Below are positions 1-6,275 of a stretch of 9,568 nucleotides of DNA, in pieces. A model generated the notes under the pieces. The model had not been told where the DNA came from. It searched no databases and worked only from the letters and a program-made list of their open reading frames with translations. The number at the start of each line of letters is the position of its first letter. Within the stretch, counting starts at the first letter, position 1. The position numbers were made by a program, and so were the translations under genes. The DNA comes from Candidatus Avelusimicrobium ruminicola (GTDB lineage Bacteria > Elusimicrobiota > Elusimicrobia > Elusimicrobiales > Elusimicrobiaceae), in the NCBI GenBank assembly GCA_900319885.1, contig ONQH01000081.1, forward strand, positions 1-9,568, in the 5' to 3' direction.

Positions 1-711
1 AGACAATACCGCCGGACCGCTGATCCCCTCGTGAGTAAATAAGAGTTGTTCTGTATAAGTGTGTTTGTTTATTTGAACGGTGGCCCGGGTGCTATTACCT
101 GCTAAGGCTTTACATAGGGGACGTAGTTCTTTGGGAAAGGTTAAGCCGCAAAGGGCCGGCCTTTGCTCTATCACAGATAAATTAAAATGACGTGCCATTT
201 GAATACCAAAAGGCCCCGCCCCCAGCACCGGGTAGGAAAGTCCCCCCGTGGCTAAAACAACGTGTTGGGCTTGGAGTAGTCCGCCGGAAGTTCTAACCAT
301 AAATCCGGTAGGCCCTTGTTCAATGCCAAAAACTTGTGTACACAGAGAAAAATCGGTATTTGCCTGTTGGGCCCGTTTTACGAGAAATTGCACAATATCT
401 TGTGCCTTATGGGCAAATAACTGCCCGTGGTTGCGTTCTTCGTATGAAATAGCCTGTTCTTGCAGTAAATACACAAAATCGGTAGGCTTAAATGCGGCTA
501 AAGCGTTTTTGCAGAAATGCTTGCGTTGACTTAGGTAATTAGCAGAGGTAGCAAACCGGTTGGTAAAGTTGCATTTTCCCCCGCCGCTGACCCCCAGTTT
601 TACGCCAGGCACTCTGTTGTGATCTAAAATAATTTTTGGCGCGTTAAAAGAGCCGGCACAGAATAAACCGCTGGCTCCCGCCCCGATAATGACCGTATGA
701 TAAGTTAGCAT
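1..711 (-). CDS. HI0933/BaiN-like FAD-dependent flavoprotein, N-terminal part (3' end cut by window edge)
   Basis: I translated the minus strand from the ATG at 709-711 and obtained 237 open codons to the window edge, so the C-terminal third to half of a roughly 400-residue family is missing. Visible motifs are the N-terminal dinucleotide-binding GAGASG (residues 10-15), the family signature KLGVSGGGKCNFTN (38-51), ATGG (154-157) and THEGISGPAVL near residue 226. The SGGGxCNxTN and TxxGISGPAxL pair is typical of the HI0933/YhiN/BaiN flavoproteins, cytosolic FAD proteins whose true substrates are mostly uncertain. BaiN was proposed to act on bile-acid intermediates, but that role should not be carried over to this gene. 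The strand between GAGASG and the acidic residue D30 is slightly short for the family. No good Shine-Dalgarno sequence precedes the ATG, but no better in-frame start is seen. It is divergent from perR and shares its 85-bp upstream region, so co-regulation is possible. Family assignment is confident; function is not. Confidence 0.88.
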   Translation of the reverse strand, partial: MLTYHTVIIGAGASGLFCAGSFNAPKIILDHNRVPGVKLGVSGGGKCNFTNRFATSANYLSQRKHFCKNALAAFKPTDFVYLLQEQAISYEERNHGQLFAHKAQDIVQFLVKRAQQANTDFSLCTQVFGIEQGPTGFMVRTSGGLLQAQHVVLATGGLSYPVLGAGPFGIQMARHFNLSVIEQRPALCGLTFPKELRPLCKALAGNSTRATVQINKHTYTEQLLFTHEGISGPAVLS

Positions 712-731
712 ATAAATAAAGAATATAAAAA

Positions 732-750
732 TTTAAGAAGAAATTTTAAA
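732..750. promoter_or_regulatory. Imperfect inverted repeat, possible operator in the perR upstream region
   Basis: The 19-bp stretch TTTAAGAAGAAATTTTAAA has arms that match at six of nine pairs around a central core. It lies where a -35 element for the perR promoter would fall, between the divergent flavoprotein gene and perR, which is a sensible place for an autoregulatory operator. It does not match the classic PerR box layout of seven bases, one base, seven bases, and the region is very AT-rich, so chance is a serious alternative. Confidence 0.2.
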
Positions 751-755
751 AAATA

Positions 756-764
756 TGCTATACT
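756..764 (+). promoter_or_regulatory. Extended -10 promoter element for perR-rbr
   Basis: TGCTATACT fits the extended -10 pattern TGnTATAAT with one mismatch in the hexamer (TATACT at 759-764). No good -35 hexamer lies 16-18 bases upstream, which is common for extended -10 promoters. Transcription would start near 771, giving a leader of about 26 bases before the perR ATG at 797. The ribosome site for perR is weak (AGGA at 780-783, 13 bases from the ATG). Confidence 0.5.
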
Positions 765-796
765 AACTATATTCTAAATAGGAAAAATTACTATTT

Positions 797-1243
797 ATGT
801 CTTTATTAACACCTGCGGCAGATGTACAAATGCGTTTAGATTATTTTGAAACCCGCTGTAAAGAATTGGGGTTACGCATTACGCGCCAACGTCAAGAAAT
901 TTTCCGGGCTGTAGCGCAGTCCAGTGCGCATCCCAGCGCGGAAACTGTTTTTTTACAGGTGCGCGAAAGCCTGCCTAATGTGTCTTTGGATACAGTTTAT
1001 CGCACGCTTTCCTCTTTGGAAGAAATGGGGCTGTTACACCAAGTGGGGTTATCTTCTAAGGCACGTTTTGACGGAGATTTGAGGCCGCATTGCCATTTTG
1101 TATGTACCAGGTGCGGTGAAGTGTATGATATTTTTCCGCAAGAACATGAAGAAATTTCGTGGCCGCTTTCCGCGCAAAATGCGGGTGAAATTAAACAGGT
1201 AAATGTTCAATTTAAAGGAATTTGCAAAAATTGTAACCGTTAA
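797..1243 (+). CDS. perR: PerR-type peroxide-sensing Fur-family repressor
   Basis: This 148-residue protein has the normal Fur-family length. The N-terminal winged helix (about residues 20-85) contains LGLRITRQRQEIF and the recognition region SLDTVYRTLSSLEEMGLL. The metal-binding half carries every ligand expected of Bacillus subtilis PerR with matching spacing: H45 (PerR H37), D92 (D85), H98 and H100 (H91, H93) and D111 (D104) for the regulatory Fe/Mn site. C103, C106, C143 and C146 form the structural zinc site. The aspartate at the D104 position is the one linked to peroxide sensing rather than pure iron sensing. The protein is expected to bind DNA with bound Fe or Mn and to release after metal-catalysed histidine oxidation by H2O2. 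Rubrerythrin follows 28 bp downstream in the same operon, which supports PerR over Fur or Zur. I chose the ATG at 797; an in-frame ATG at 830 is possible but lacks a better ribosome site. The regulatory role is inferred from ligands and context. Confidence 0.87.
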   Translation: MSLLTPAADVQMRLDYFETRCKELGLRITRQRQEIFRAVAQSSAHPSAETVFLQVRESLPNVSLDTVYRTLSSLEEMGLLHQVGLSSKARFDGDLRPHCHFVCTRCGEVYDIFPQEHEEISWPLSAQNAGEIKQVNVQFKGICKNCNR

Positions 1244-1271
1244 TAACGGAATGTTTTTATAGGAGACGAAT

Positions 1272-1811
1272 ATGGAACTTAAAGGCTCAAAAACTGAACA
1301 AAACTTATGGACTGCGTTTGCCGGGGAATCCCAAGCACGCAATAAATATACGTACTACGCTTCTAAAGCCAAAAAAGAAGGGTTTGTACAAATTGCTAAA
1401 ATCTTCGAAGAAACGGCTAACAACGAAAAAGAACACGCCAAATTATGGTTCAAATATTTGCATAACGGCGAAATCCCCAACACGTCTGCCAACTTGTTAG
1501 ATGCTGCCAATGGTGAAAACTATGAATGGACCGATATGTATGCCGGTTTTGCCAAAACCGCGAAAGAAGAAGGTTTTGATAAATTGGCCTTCTTGTTTGA
1601 AGCAGTGGGTAAGATTGAAAAAATGCACGAAGAACGCTACCGCAAACTCTTGCACAATGTAGAAGCAAAAGAAGTGTTCAAAAAAGCCGGTATTGTGATG
1701 TGGGAATGCGCCAACTGTGGCCATGTTTGCATTGGTGAAAAAGCACCTGAAATTTGCCCCGTTTGCGCCCACCCGCAAGCCTACTTTATGATTCACCCGG
1801 AAAACTACTAA
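1272..1811 (+). CDS. rbr: Rubrerythrin (diiron peroxidase with rubredoxin-like domain)
   Basis: The 179-residue protein has the classical two-domain architecture and length. The N-terminal four-helix ferritin-like domain (about residues 1-135) shows diiron ligand motifs: E19 in GES, ExxH at 52-55, the EE pair at 99-100 in AKEEGF, and ExxH at 116-119 within the family signature IEKMHEERY. The C-terminal domain has the mononuclear iron site CxxC (146-149), a 12-residue gap, then CxxC (162-165), exactly the rubrerythrin spacing. It reduces hydrogen peroxide to water in the cytosol with electrons from NADH via rubredoxin or a reductase, which is a main oxidative defence in anaerobes. The start is well set by AGGAG at 1261-1265, six bases from the ATG. 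It sits 28 bp after perR with no terminator or promoter evident between them, so it is probably derepressed by peroxide together with its regulator. A strong hairpin terminator follows at 1831-1851. Confidence 0.97.
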   Translation: MELKGSKTEQNLWTAFAGESQARNKYTYYASKAKKEGFVQIAKIFEETANNEKEHAKLWFKYLHNGEIPNTSANLLDAANGENYEWTDMYAGFAKTAKEEGFDKLAFLFEAVGKIEKMHEERYRKLLHNVEAKEVFKKAGIVMWECANCGHVCIGEKAPEICPVCAHPQAYFMIHPENY

Positions 1812-1825
1812 TTTCCAACTAAACC

Positions 1826-1857
1826 AAAAACCCTAGGCTTTGAGCCTAGGGTTTTTT
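1826..1857. terminator. Bidirectional Rho-independent terminator between rbr and the MFS gene
   Basis: CCCTAGGCT (1831-1839) pairs perfectly with AGCCTAGGG (1843-1851) around a three-base loop. The stem is preceded by five A (1826-1830) and followed by six T (1852-1857). Both strands therefore show a GC-rich stem followed by a T run. It stands 20 bp after the rbr stop and 18 bp after the stop of the convergent MFS gene, so it can end both transcripts. Confidence 0.95.
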
Positions 1858-1868
1858 ATGTTTTTAAT

Positions 1869-3251
1869 TTATCGTTTAGCCGATAAAATTCCCCCCACTA
1901 CCGAACAAATTGTTCCCATAAGTAACGCGGCTTGATAGCCTTGCAAAAAGGCTGTCTGGGTATCTTGCCCGTGTGAGGTGGCCCAACTTTGTACCAGTGA
2001 AAAAATGGCTACGGAAAACGCAATTCCAAAAATCATCCCCACATTACGGCACAGGGCATTGACACTGGCTACGACCCCTAACTTGCCTTTAGGGGCCGCG
2101 CTGACAACCGTGTTATTATTGGGTACCTGGAAAGTTCCGCTCCCCGCACCCATAATCAGTTGCGCCAGTATGATGTAGGATATGCTGGGAGCCGCCCCAA
2201 TAAACGCAAACATTAACGTAGAAATGATTAAAAGTACAAACCCCGCTGTCGTTAGGATGCTGGCGGGCCATTTGGCATTAAGCGTGCCGGAAACCGCGGA
2301 AGCGATGGCTAACGTAACAGGAAAGGGCATAATCAAAAGACCGATTTTGATGGGATCTAAGTGCATAATATCGGTTAAATAAAAGGGTAATAATACCGAG
2401 TTAGAAAAAAGCGCTGTGTAGCCTAACATGGCTACTAGACATCCGTATGAAATCGTTTTATTCTTAAAAATAGAGAGTTCCAAAAAGGGATGTTTGGCAG
2501 AAAATTCTCGTTGCCAAAAAAATAAGAATAAGGCCATAGAAATCGCAAAGGACAACAAGATAAAATGGCTGGTCCAACCGCGGTCAGCCGCGGTGTTAAG
2601 AGCATATAGAAAAATAAAACTGGTAGCGGTATAGAGGGCGGCTCCGGGCCAATCCATTTTGACGCGTTTGTGGGCATTAAAACGGGGAATTAAATAAATG
2701 CCGCGCCATACTCCCAAAATAGCAATTGGAATACAAATCCAAAACACTGATTTCCATCCCCAAGCCTGAATTAACGCCCCGCCGATAGCCGGCCCCGCTA
2801 GGGATCCTCCGGCCACGACCGCGCCGATAGCACCGAAGGCTTTTCCGCGGGAAGGGCCGTGGAAAATTTGCGCGATAAGCGCTTGCGAAGTAGCCATCAT
2901 GGCCGAAGAGCCAATACCTTGTACACCGCGTGCCAGTAACATCATCGGCAAAGAATTGGAAAGTGCCCCAAATAATGCCCCAACCCCAAAGGTAATAAAT
3001 CCCCCCAAATACATCCATTTGCGGCTGTACATGTCGCTGAGTTTGCCAAATACCGGCAATAAACAAGTAAGCACCAATAAGTAAAAACTAACTACTAACT
3101 GGATATTTTCCAAAGAGACGTTAAACTCGCTTGCCATAGTAGGCAAGGCAATATTTACAATCCCTGCCGATAATGTGGACATAAAGGTCCCGTTAGCGGT
3201 AACGGTAAAAATCATCCATTTGCGGGAAAGTCTTGGGGCATGCAACGTCAT
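1869..3251 (-). CDS. DHA2-type (EmrB/QacA-like) MFS drug exporter
   Basis: The 460-residue protein is strongly hydrophobic with about 14 predicted membrane helices, the DHA2 topology of the major facilitator superfamily. Motif A is present in the loop after helix 2 (GKLSDMYSRKW from residue 69, with D73 and R77), motif B as RGVQGIG (108-114), and the antiporter motif C as GGSLAGPAIGGAL (148-160) in helix 5. These features indicate a proton-coupled exporter of drugs or other amphipathic compounds in the cytoplasmic membrane; the substrate cannot be told from sequence. The helix-1 D1 motif, usually LDxTIVNxALP, reads LSAGIVNIALP (27-37), so the conserved aspartate is a serine (S28). The ATG at 3249-3251 is the first in frame, without a clear Shine-Dalgarno sequence. 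The gene lies 79 bp after the methyltransferase on the same strand, with no evident terminator or strong promoter in the gap, so it may be the last gene of that operon. Confidence 0.92.
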   Translation of the reverse strand: MTLHAPRLSRKWMIFTVTANGTFMSTLSAGIVNIALPTMASEFNVSLENIQLVVSFYLLVLTCLLPVFGKLSDMYSRKWMYLGGFITFGVGALFGALSNSLPMMLLARGVQGIGSSAMMATSQALIAQIFHGPSRGKAFGAIGAVVAGGSLAGPAIGGALIQAWGWKSVFWICIPIAILGVWRGIYLIPRFNAHKRVKMDWPGAALYTATSFIFLYALNTAADRGWTSHFILLSFAISMALFLFFWQREFSAKHPFLELSIFKNKTISYGCLVAMLGYTALFSNSVLLPFYLTDIMHLDPIKIGLLIMPFPVTLAIASAVSGTLNAKWPASILTTAGFVLLIISTLMFAFIGAAPSISYIILAQLIMGAGSGTFQVPNNNTVVSAAPKGKLGVVASVNALCRNVGMIFGIAFSVAIFSLVQSWATSHGQDTQTAFLQGYQAALLMGTICSVVGGILSAKR

Positions 3252-3330
3252 ACAATAAAAATACTCACTGACAAAATTTCTTCTTACTTATATTTTATCA
3301 TTTTGATCGTGTTTGCCGGTATGGGCGTAT

Positions 3331-4884
3331 TCAAAAAAGAGATTCTACGAAAGCGTCCAGTTGTTGTTGAAGCAAGTTTGCCTCTGCCTGTTTGTTGCTT
3401 TGGATAGCCCGGTAAATGGTTTTGGTTAGCGTGTCTAAATGCGTTTGTTGGTCGGTAGTCAGTCGGGGAACGGGCAGCTGTTTCAGTGGCGCACTGTATA
3501 ATTCCAGTAGTTCCCCCTTGCGTTTTCCGTTCGTCCGTAGCCACGTTAAATAAGGGGCCGAATTAAGAAGTCCTAAAATACTCCACAACGTATAGGGCGG
3601 CTGAGGGTCGGTAATAAAATAAACATCGCTGCTGGCATACCAGGGGGCGTTGGAATAGGCGGCCGATACCGTTTTGGCTCGGTGTGCAAGTACCAGTTTT
3701 TCCCCCTCAAAATTCATTTTCCGGCGGACAGAGCCGAACCAAAATTTCCCTTGGGCCAGTTGCTTATCAATGCCATTATTGTTTTGTTTACGTGCTAATA
3801 ATTTTTCCTTAAATTGTGCTAAATGCGCCAACAAATGCGGATAGGTTTTGATATCTAGTTCCCGGTCATTGGGATAGAAAAAATCAATCAGCCATAGACG
3901 TGCTTGCGTAGTAGGCACATAGGCTGAAATGTCGGAATTTTTGAAAAATGGACGTAATTTAGTTCTTTCTTTTGAAGAAAGCGCTAGCGCATTTTTTTCT
4001 GCCGTTGTCAGGATAAATGCTTTGTCACACCCGGTCATAAGTCCGTTAGAGATATGGGCAATTTGTCCTAAATTTACGGGAGCCTTTGCCATGTTAGTCA
4101 GTAGGCATTGGTGATTGCTTGAAGCGCGTGTTTGTAGAAATTGATCGGGCCCGTAAAATAAATTTTCTTGCGAAATAGAGACCGTATCCTCACGCCCCAC
4201 AAGGCATTTGGCGCCGGATTCCCCTTTTTGAAAGACACTGAGTAGCGTATGGGGATCTGCTTGCTGGAATAAATGCTGATTTTCAAAATCAATCAACCGT
4301 AAAAAGGAAGTGTTTTCACGCAGCGTTTGGCGCAATCGTTTGGCCCCTGCGGCCGTTGTAAAATAAGGGGGCGTAATAAAACCGGCTAGGCCTTGGGGTT
4401 TTAATAAATGTATCCAAAGGGGGTGGTTTTGTAAGGACCGAAATAACGGGGCATGTCCTTTTTGCCCGATATAGGGCGGATTGGCTAAAATAATATCAAA
4501 CGACGTACCAAAGGCCTCGTCTAATACCGATTTTTCCCCTGTTGCATCCAAGGCATTGCCTATATAACAATGCGTTGCCGGGAGTGGGATTTTTTCAAGG
4601 GCCTGGGCGCAAATATCGGCGGCAAAAAGTTGATGTGTTAGGATGTCTTGCAAAAGATCTTGCCCCGAGGTGGTAGGTTCTTGAAGTTGGCGGCGGCGGG
4701 CAAGTTCCCGGGCAAACGGGAGCAGTAATCCCCCCTCTCCGGCGGCCGGGTCCAAAATGCGTAATTGTTTCCAGTCTGTATTACCCGGCAAACAAGCCAG
4801 CACTTCTTGGGCTAACAAGCGTGCCAAAGGTTCGGGCGTGTAAAAAGATCCCGTAGATTTTTGGTACAAGCGCAAATTGTTCAT
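3331..4884 (-). CDS. Gamma-class N6-adenine DNA methyltransferase (TaqI/Eco57I-type), no nuclease domain
   Basis: The 517-residue protein begins with methyltransferase motif X (TGSFYTPEPLARLL, from residue 11). It continues with SAM-binding motif I DPAAGEG (45-51), an acidic residue at D90 ending the next strand (LFAAD), and catalytic motif IV NPPY (135-138), which marks amino-methylation of adenine. The order X, I, IV with a long C-terminal recognition half is the gamma class, as in M.TaqI and the methylase part of Eco57I-like enzymes. The C-terminal half contains segments like TaqI target-recognition domains, including KRKGELLELYSAPLKQLPVP near residues 455-475. It methylates adenine in a specific site that cannot be read from sequence. 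Only about ten residues precede motif X, so a type IIG nuclease domain is absent, and no endonuclease gene is recognised in the window. Its ATG overlaps the stop of the upstream exported-protein gene (ATGA at 4881-4884) and no strong ribosome site is seen, suggesting translational coupling. Confidence 0.92.
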   Translation of the reverse strand: MNNLRLYQKSTGSFYTPEPLARLLAQEVLACLPGNTDWKQLRILDPAAGEGGLLLPFARELARRRQLQEPTTSGQDLLQDILTHQLFAADICAQALEKIPLPATHCYIGNALDATGEKSVLDEAFGTSFDIILANPPYIGQKGHAPLFRSLQNHPLWIHLLKPQGLAGFITPPYFTTAAGAKRLRQTLRENTSFLRLIDFENQHLFQQADPHTLLSVFQKGESGAKCLVGREDTVSISQENLFYGPDQFLQTRASSNHQCLLTNMAKAPVNLGQIAHISNGLMTGCDKAFILTTAEKNALALSSKERTKLRPFFKNSDISAYVPTTQARLWLIDFFYPNDRELDIKTYPHLLAHLAQFKEKLLARKQNNNGIDKQLAQGKFWFGSVRRKMNFEGEKLVLAHRAKTVSAAYSNAPWYASSDVYFITDPQPPYTLWSILGLLNSAPYLTWLRTNGKRKGELLELYSAPLKQLPVPRLTTDQQTHLDTLTKTIYRAIQSNKQAEANLLQQQLDAFVESLF

Positions 4885-6158
4885 CGACGATAATTCTCAA
4901 GTTCAATTATAGCATTTGCGCGGGCAGTAAGTGCTTTGTAGATTTGTTGGGTGGCGTATACCCGGTAGTAGGCAGTATAAAATTCGGGGGTGTTGGCGGG
5001 AGCTTGGCGTAAAGATTTTAATTGCGTGTCCAATTCTAAAATTTTAGGTGTCAGTTCTGCTAAACAACTGCGAGGTCCCAGTTGCCTAAGTCGGGCTCCT
5101 TCTTCCGCCCCCAGTAATTCGGGCGTATACATATAGGCAGACAACGACACTTCATAGGGAACGCCTAGGGCTTCCGCAACCGCGTAGGGGCCATAATCCT
5201 GGTTAAACTGTTCAATATATTTTGCCAGGGTAGGATTCGGCGTGGTATCTGCCATAAATTGCAAATAACCGGCCCGTTGGGCATCCGTGAGTAGCGCGGT
5301 TTCTCCGGGAATAGGTAAGGGACGTTTATAGCGGATAATAGCGGATGGACGTTTGGTTGTGGCGCGCTCCAATACTCCGGCTAAAGAATTAAAATACCCT
5401 AAACGTCTATTTTGTAGGTAGTAACTTTCAAACTCAGCCGGTTTAAGGGTAAAGGTGTCTTTGGCTAACAGGCTTTGTACCTGTTGATCAAGAGATACCA
5501 TCATGCGCGATACCCATGCTTTTTGGGCATCTAAAGAGGGTAGTTGTGAAAAAAAGGTTAATTCCCGGGGTGTTAACAGATAAGCCGGCAGTTGCGCTTG
5601 GGCTTGCAAACGCGCAATTTCCTCTATAGAAAATACATCAGAGGCTAATTTTTCCCGGATGTTTTGAAGATAGTATTTTTCCAATCCCGTGAACAGAGAA
5701 CCTAAAATGTCTTGATGTCTGGAAAAAGCAGTTTCACTTAGGACGGAGGCATCTTGAGTAACGATTGTGCTGAAAAAAGCCGCATGTTTGTCATGCAAAT
5801 AAGCAATACGCCCCAAGGTGGCTTGCGGATAGATAGGCGTTAACAACATTTCTTTTTCGGCTTTGGAAAAAACTGACGAGTAATTTATATGGTGATAAAT
5901 AAATTTTCTATCGGTTGTTTTAACAAGATTGTTGGAACTAATCGGGCGTATAGAGCGGGTAAAAGGAGCGCGTATTGTAGGACGAAATGTTACCCCGCGT
6001 GTAAGATTCTTCCACGAGTGAGGAGTGAGGTGGCGTGTCCAAGCCGGGATGCGTTGCGCCTGCAGTTCGCTTGCGCCCACTGCTAGCAGTAACAGAATTA
6101 TTAACACGCGTAGCGGATGTTGCAAGCAGAAACCTTGGCGTTGTATAAACTGGTCCAT
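4881..6158 (-). CDS. Exported or membrane-anchored protein of unknown function
   Basis: I do not recognise a family. From the ATG at 6156-6158 the product is 425 residues. A basic and polar N-region is followed by a hydrophobic core VLIILLLLAVGA (18-29) and then SELQAQ, which looks like a Sec signal peptide with possible cleavage near residue 34, or else a membrane anchor. The rest is soluble and mostly predicted helical, rich in Gln, Ala, Leu and Tyr, with no obvious repeats, lipobox or catalytic motif. A TTG at 6212 would add 18 residues. I reject it because the added codons span the promoter, the TTG lies within a hairpin, and extending the signal peptide that way is implausible. The TATAAT ending seven bases upstream of the ATG suggests a leaderless transcript. 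The stop codon overlaps the methyltransferase start (ATGA), so both genes should be expressed together, but whether they share a function is unknown. The gene is likely real given its length, the promoter, and the coupled neighbour. Confidence 0.8.
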   Translation of the reverse strand: MDQFIQRQGFCLQHPLRVLIILLLLAVGASELQAQRIPAWTRHLTPHSWKNLTRGVTFRPTIRAPFTRSIRPISSNNLVKTTDRKFIYHHINYSSVFSKAEKEMLLTPIYPQATLGRIAYLHDKHAAFFSTIVTQDASVLSETAFSRHQDILGSLFTGLEKYYLQNIREKLASDVFSIEEIARLQAQAQLPAYLLTPRELTFFSQLPSLDAQKAWVSRMMVSLDQQVQSLLAKDTFTLKPAEFESYYLQNRRLGYFNSLAGVLERATTKRPSAIIRYKRPLPIPGETALLTDAQRAGYLQFMADTTPNPTLAKYIEQFNQDYGPYAVAEALGVPYEVSLSAYMYTPELLGAEEGARLRQLGPRSCLAELTPKILELDTQLKSLRQAPANTPEFYTAYYRVYATQQIYKALTARANAIIELENYRR

Positions 6159-6164
6159 ACCAGT

Positions 6165-6193
6165 ATTATACGGGATAACTGTATTTGTTTCCA
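6165..6193 (-). promoter_or_regulatory. Promoter for the exported-protein/methyltransferase operon, leaderless geometry
   Basis: Reading the minus strand, TGGAAA (complement of 6188-6193, four of six matches to TTGACA) is followed by a 17-base spacer and a perfect TATAAT (complement of 6165-6170). Only six bases separate TATAAT from the ATG at 6158. Transcription starting about seven bases after the -10 box would begin on or next to the ATG. The promoter lies just downstream of the phosphofructokinase terminator, so the operon appears independently transcribed. Confidence 0.7.
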
Positions 6194-6204
6194 GGGTCAA
6201 AAGG

Positions 6205-6221
6205 CCTACCAAAATGGTAGG
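6205..6221. repeat. Short perfect inverted repeat between terminator and promoter
   Basis: CCTACCA (6205-6211) and TGGTAGG (6215-6221) form a 7-bp stem around a three-base loop. It lies between the phosphofructokinase terminator and the -35 element of the next operon. There is no uninterrupted T run directly after it on either strand, so it is not a convincing second terminator. It could be an operator or an RNA-end-stabilising hairpin, or chance. Confidence 0.4.
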
Positions 6222-6224
6222 ACT

Positions 6225-6255
6225 AAAAAACCCGTCTAAGTAATAGACGGGTTTT
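6225..6255 (-). terminator. Rho-independent terminator of the PPi-phosphofructokinase gene
   Basis: CCCGTCTA (6231-6238) pairs perfectly with TAGACGGG (6244-6251) around a five-base loop. On the minus strand the stem is followed by six T (complement of 6225-6230). It lies about 20 bp after the phosphofructokinase stop codon. The four T at 6252-6255 give weak terminator character on the plus strand too, but no plus-strand gene needs it. Confidence 0.93.
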
Positions 6256-6275
6256 GTAGATTTTGATACAACCAG

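Noticed and set aside
248..529. Plus-strand open frame of 93 codons
   Set aside because: It is antisense to the flavoprotein gene, whose minus-strand frame carries clear family motifs.
758..781. Possible palindrome around the perR -10 region (CTAT to ATAG)
   Set aside because: Only the outer four bases pair and the inner positions do not, so it is not a convincing operator.
3252..3330. Promoter or terminator in the gap between the methyltransferase and MFS genes
   Set aside because: AT-rich hexamers such as TAAAAT occur but without a -35 at proper spacing, and no stable hairpin with a T run was found.
6105..6115. 11-bp CACGCGTAGCG shared with about 9529-9539
   Set aside because: Two copies of so short a word, both inside or next to coding sequence, give no structure; I treat this as chance.
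6159..6212. TTG start extending the exported protein by 18 residues
   Set aside because: The extension covers the -10, spacer and -35 elements of a good promoter and begins in a hairpin. The ATG at 6158 gives a normal signal-peptide N-terminus.
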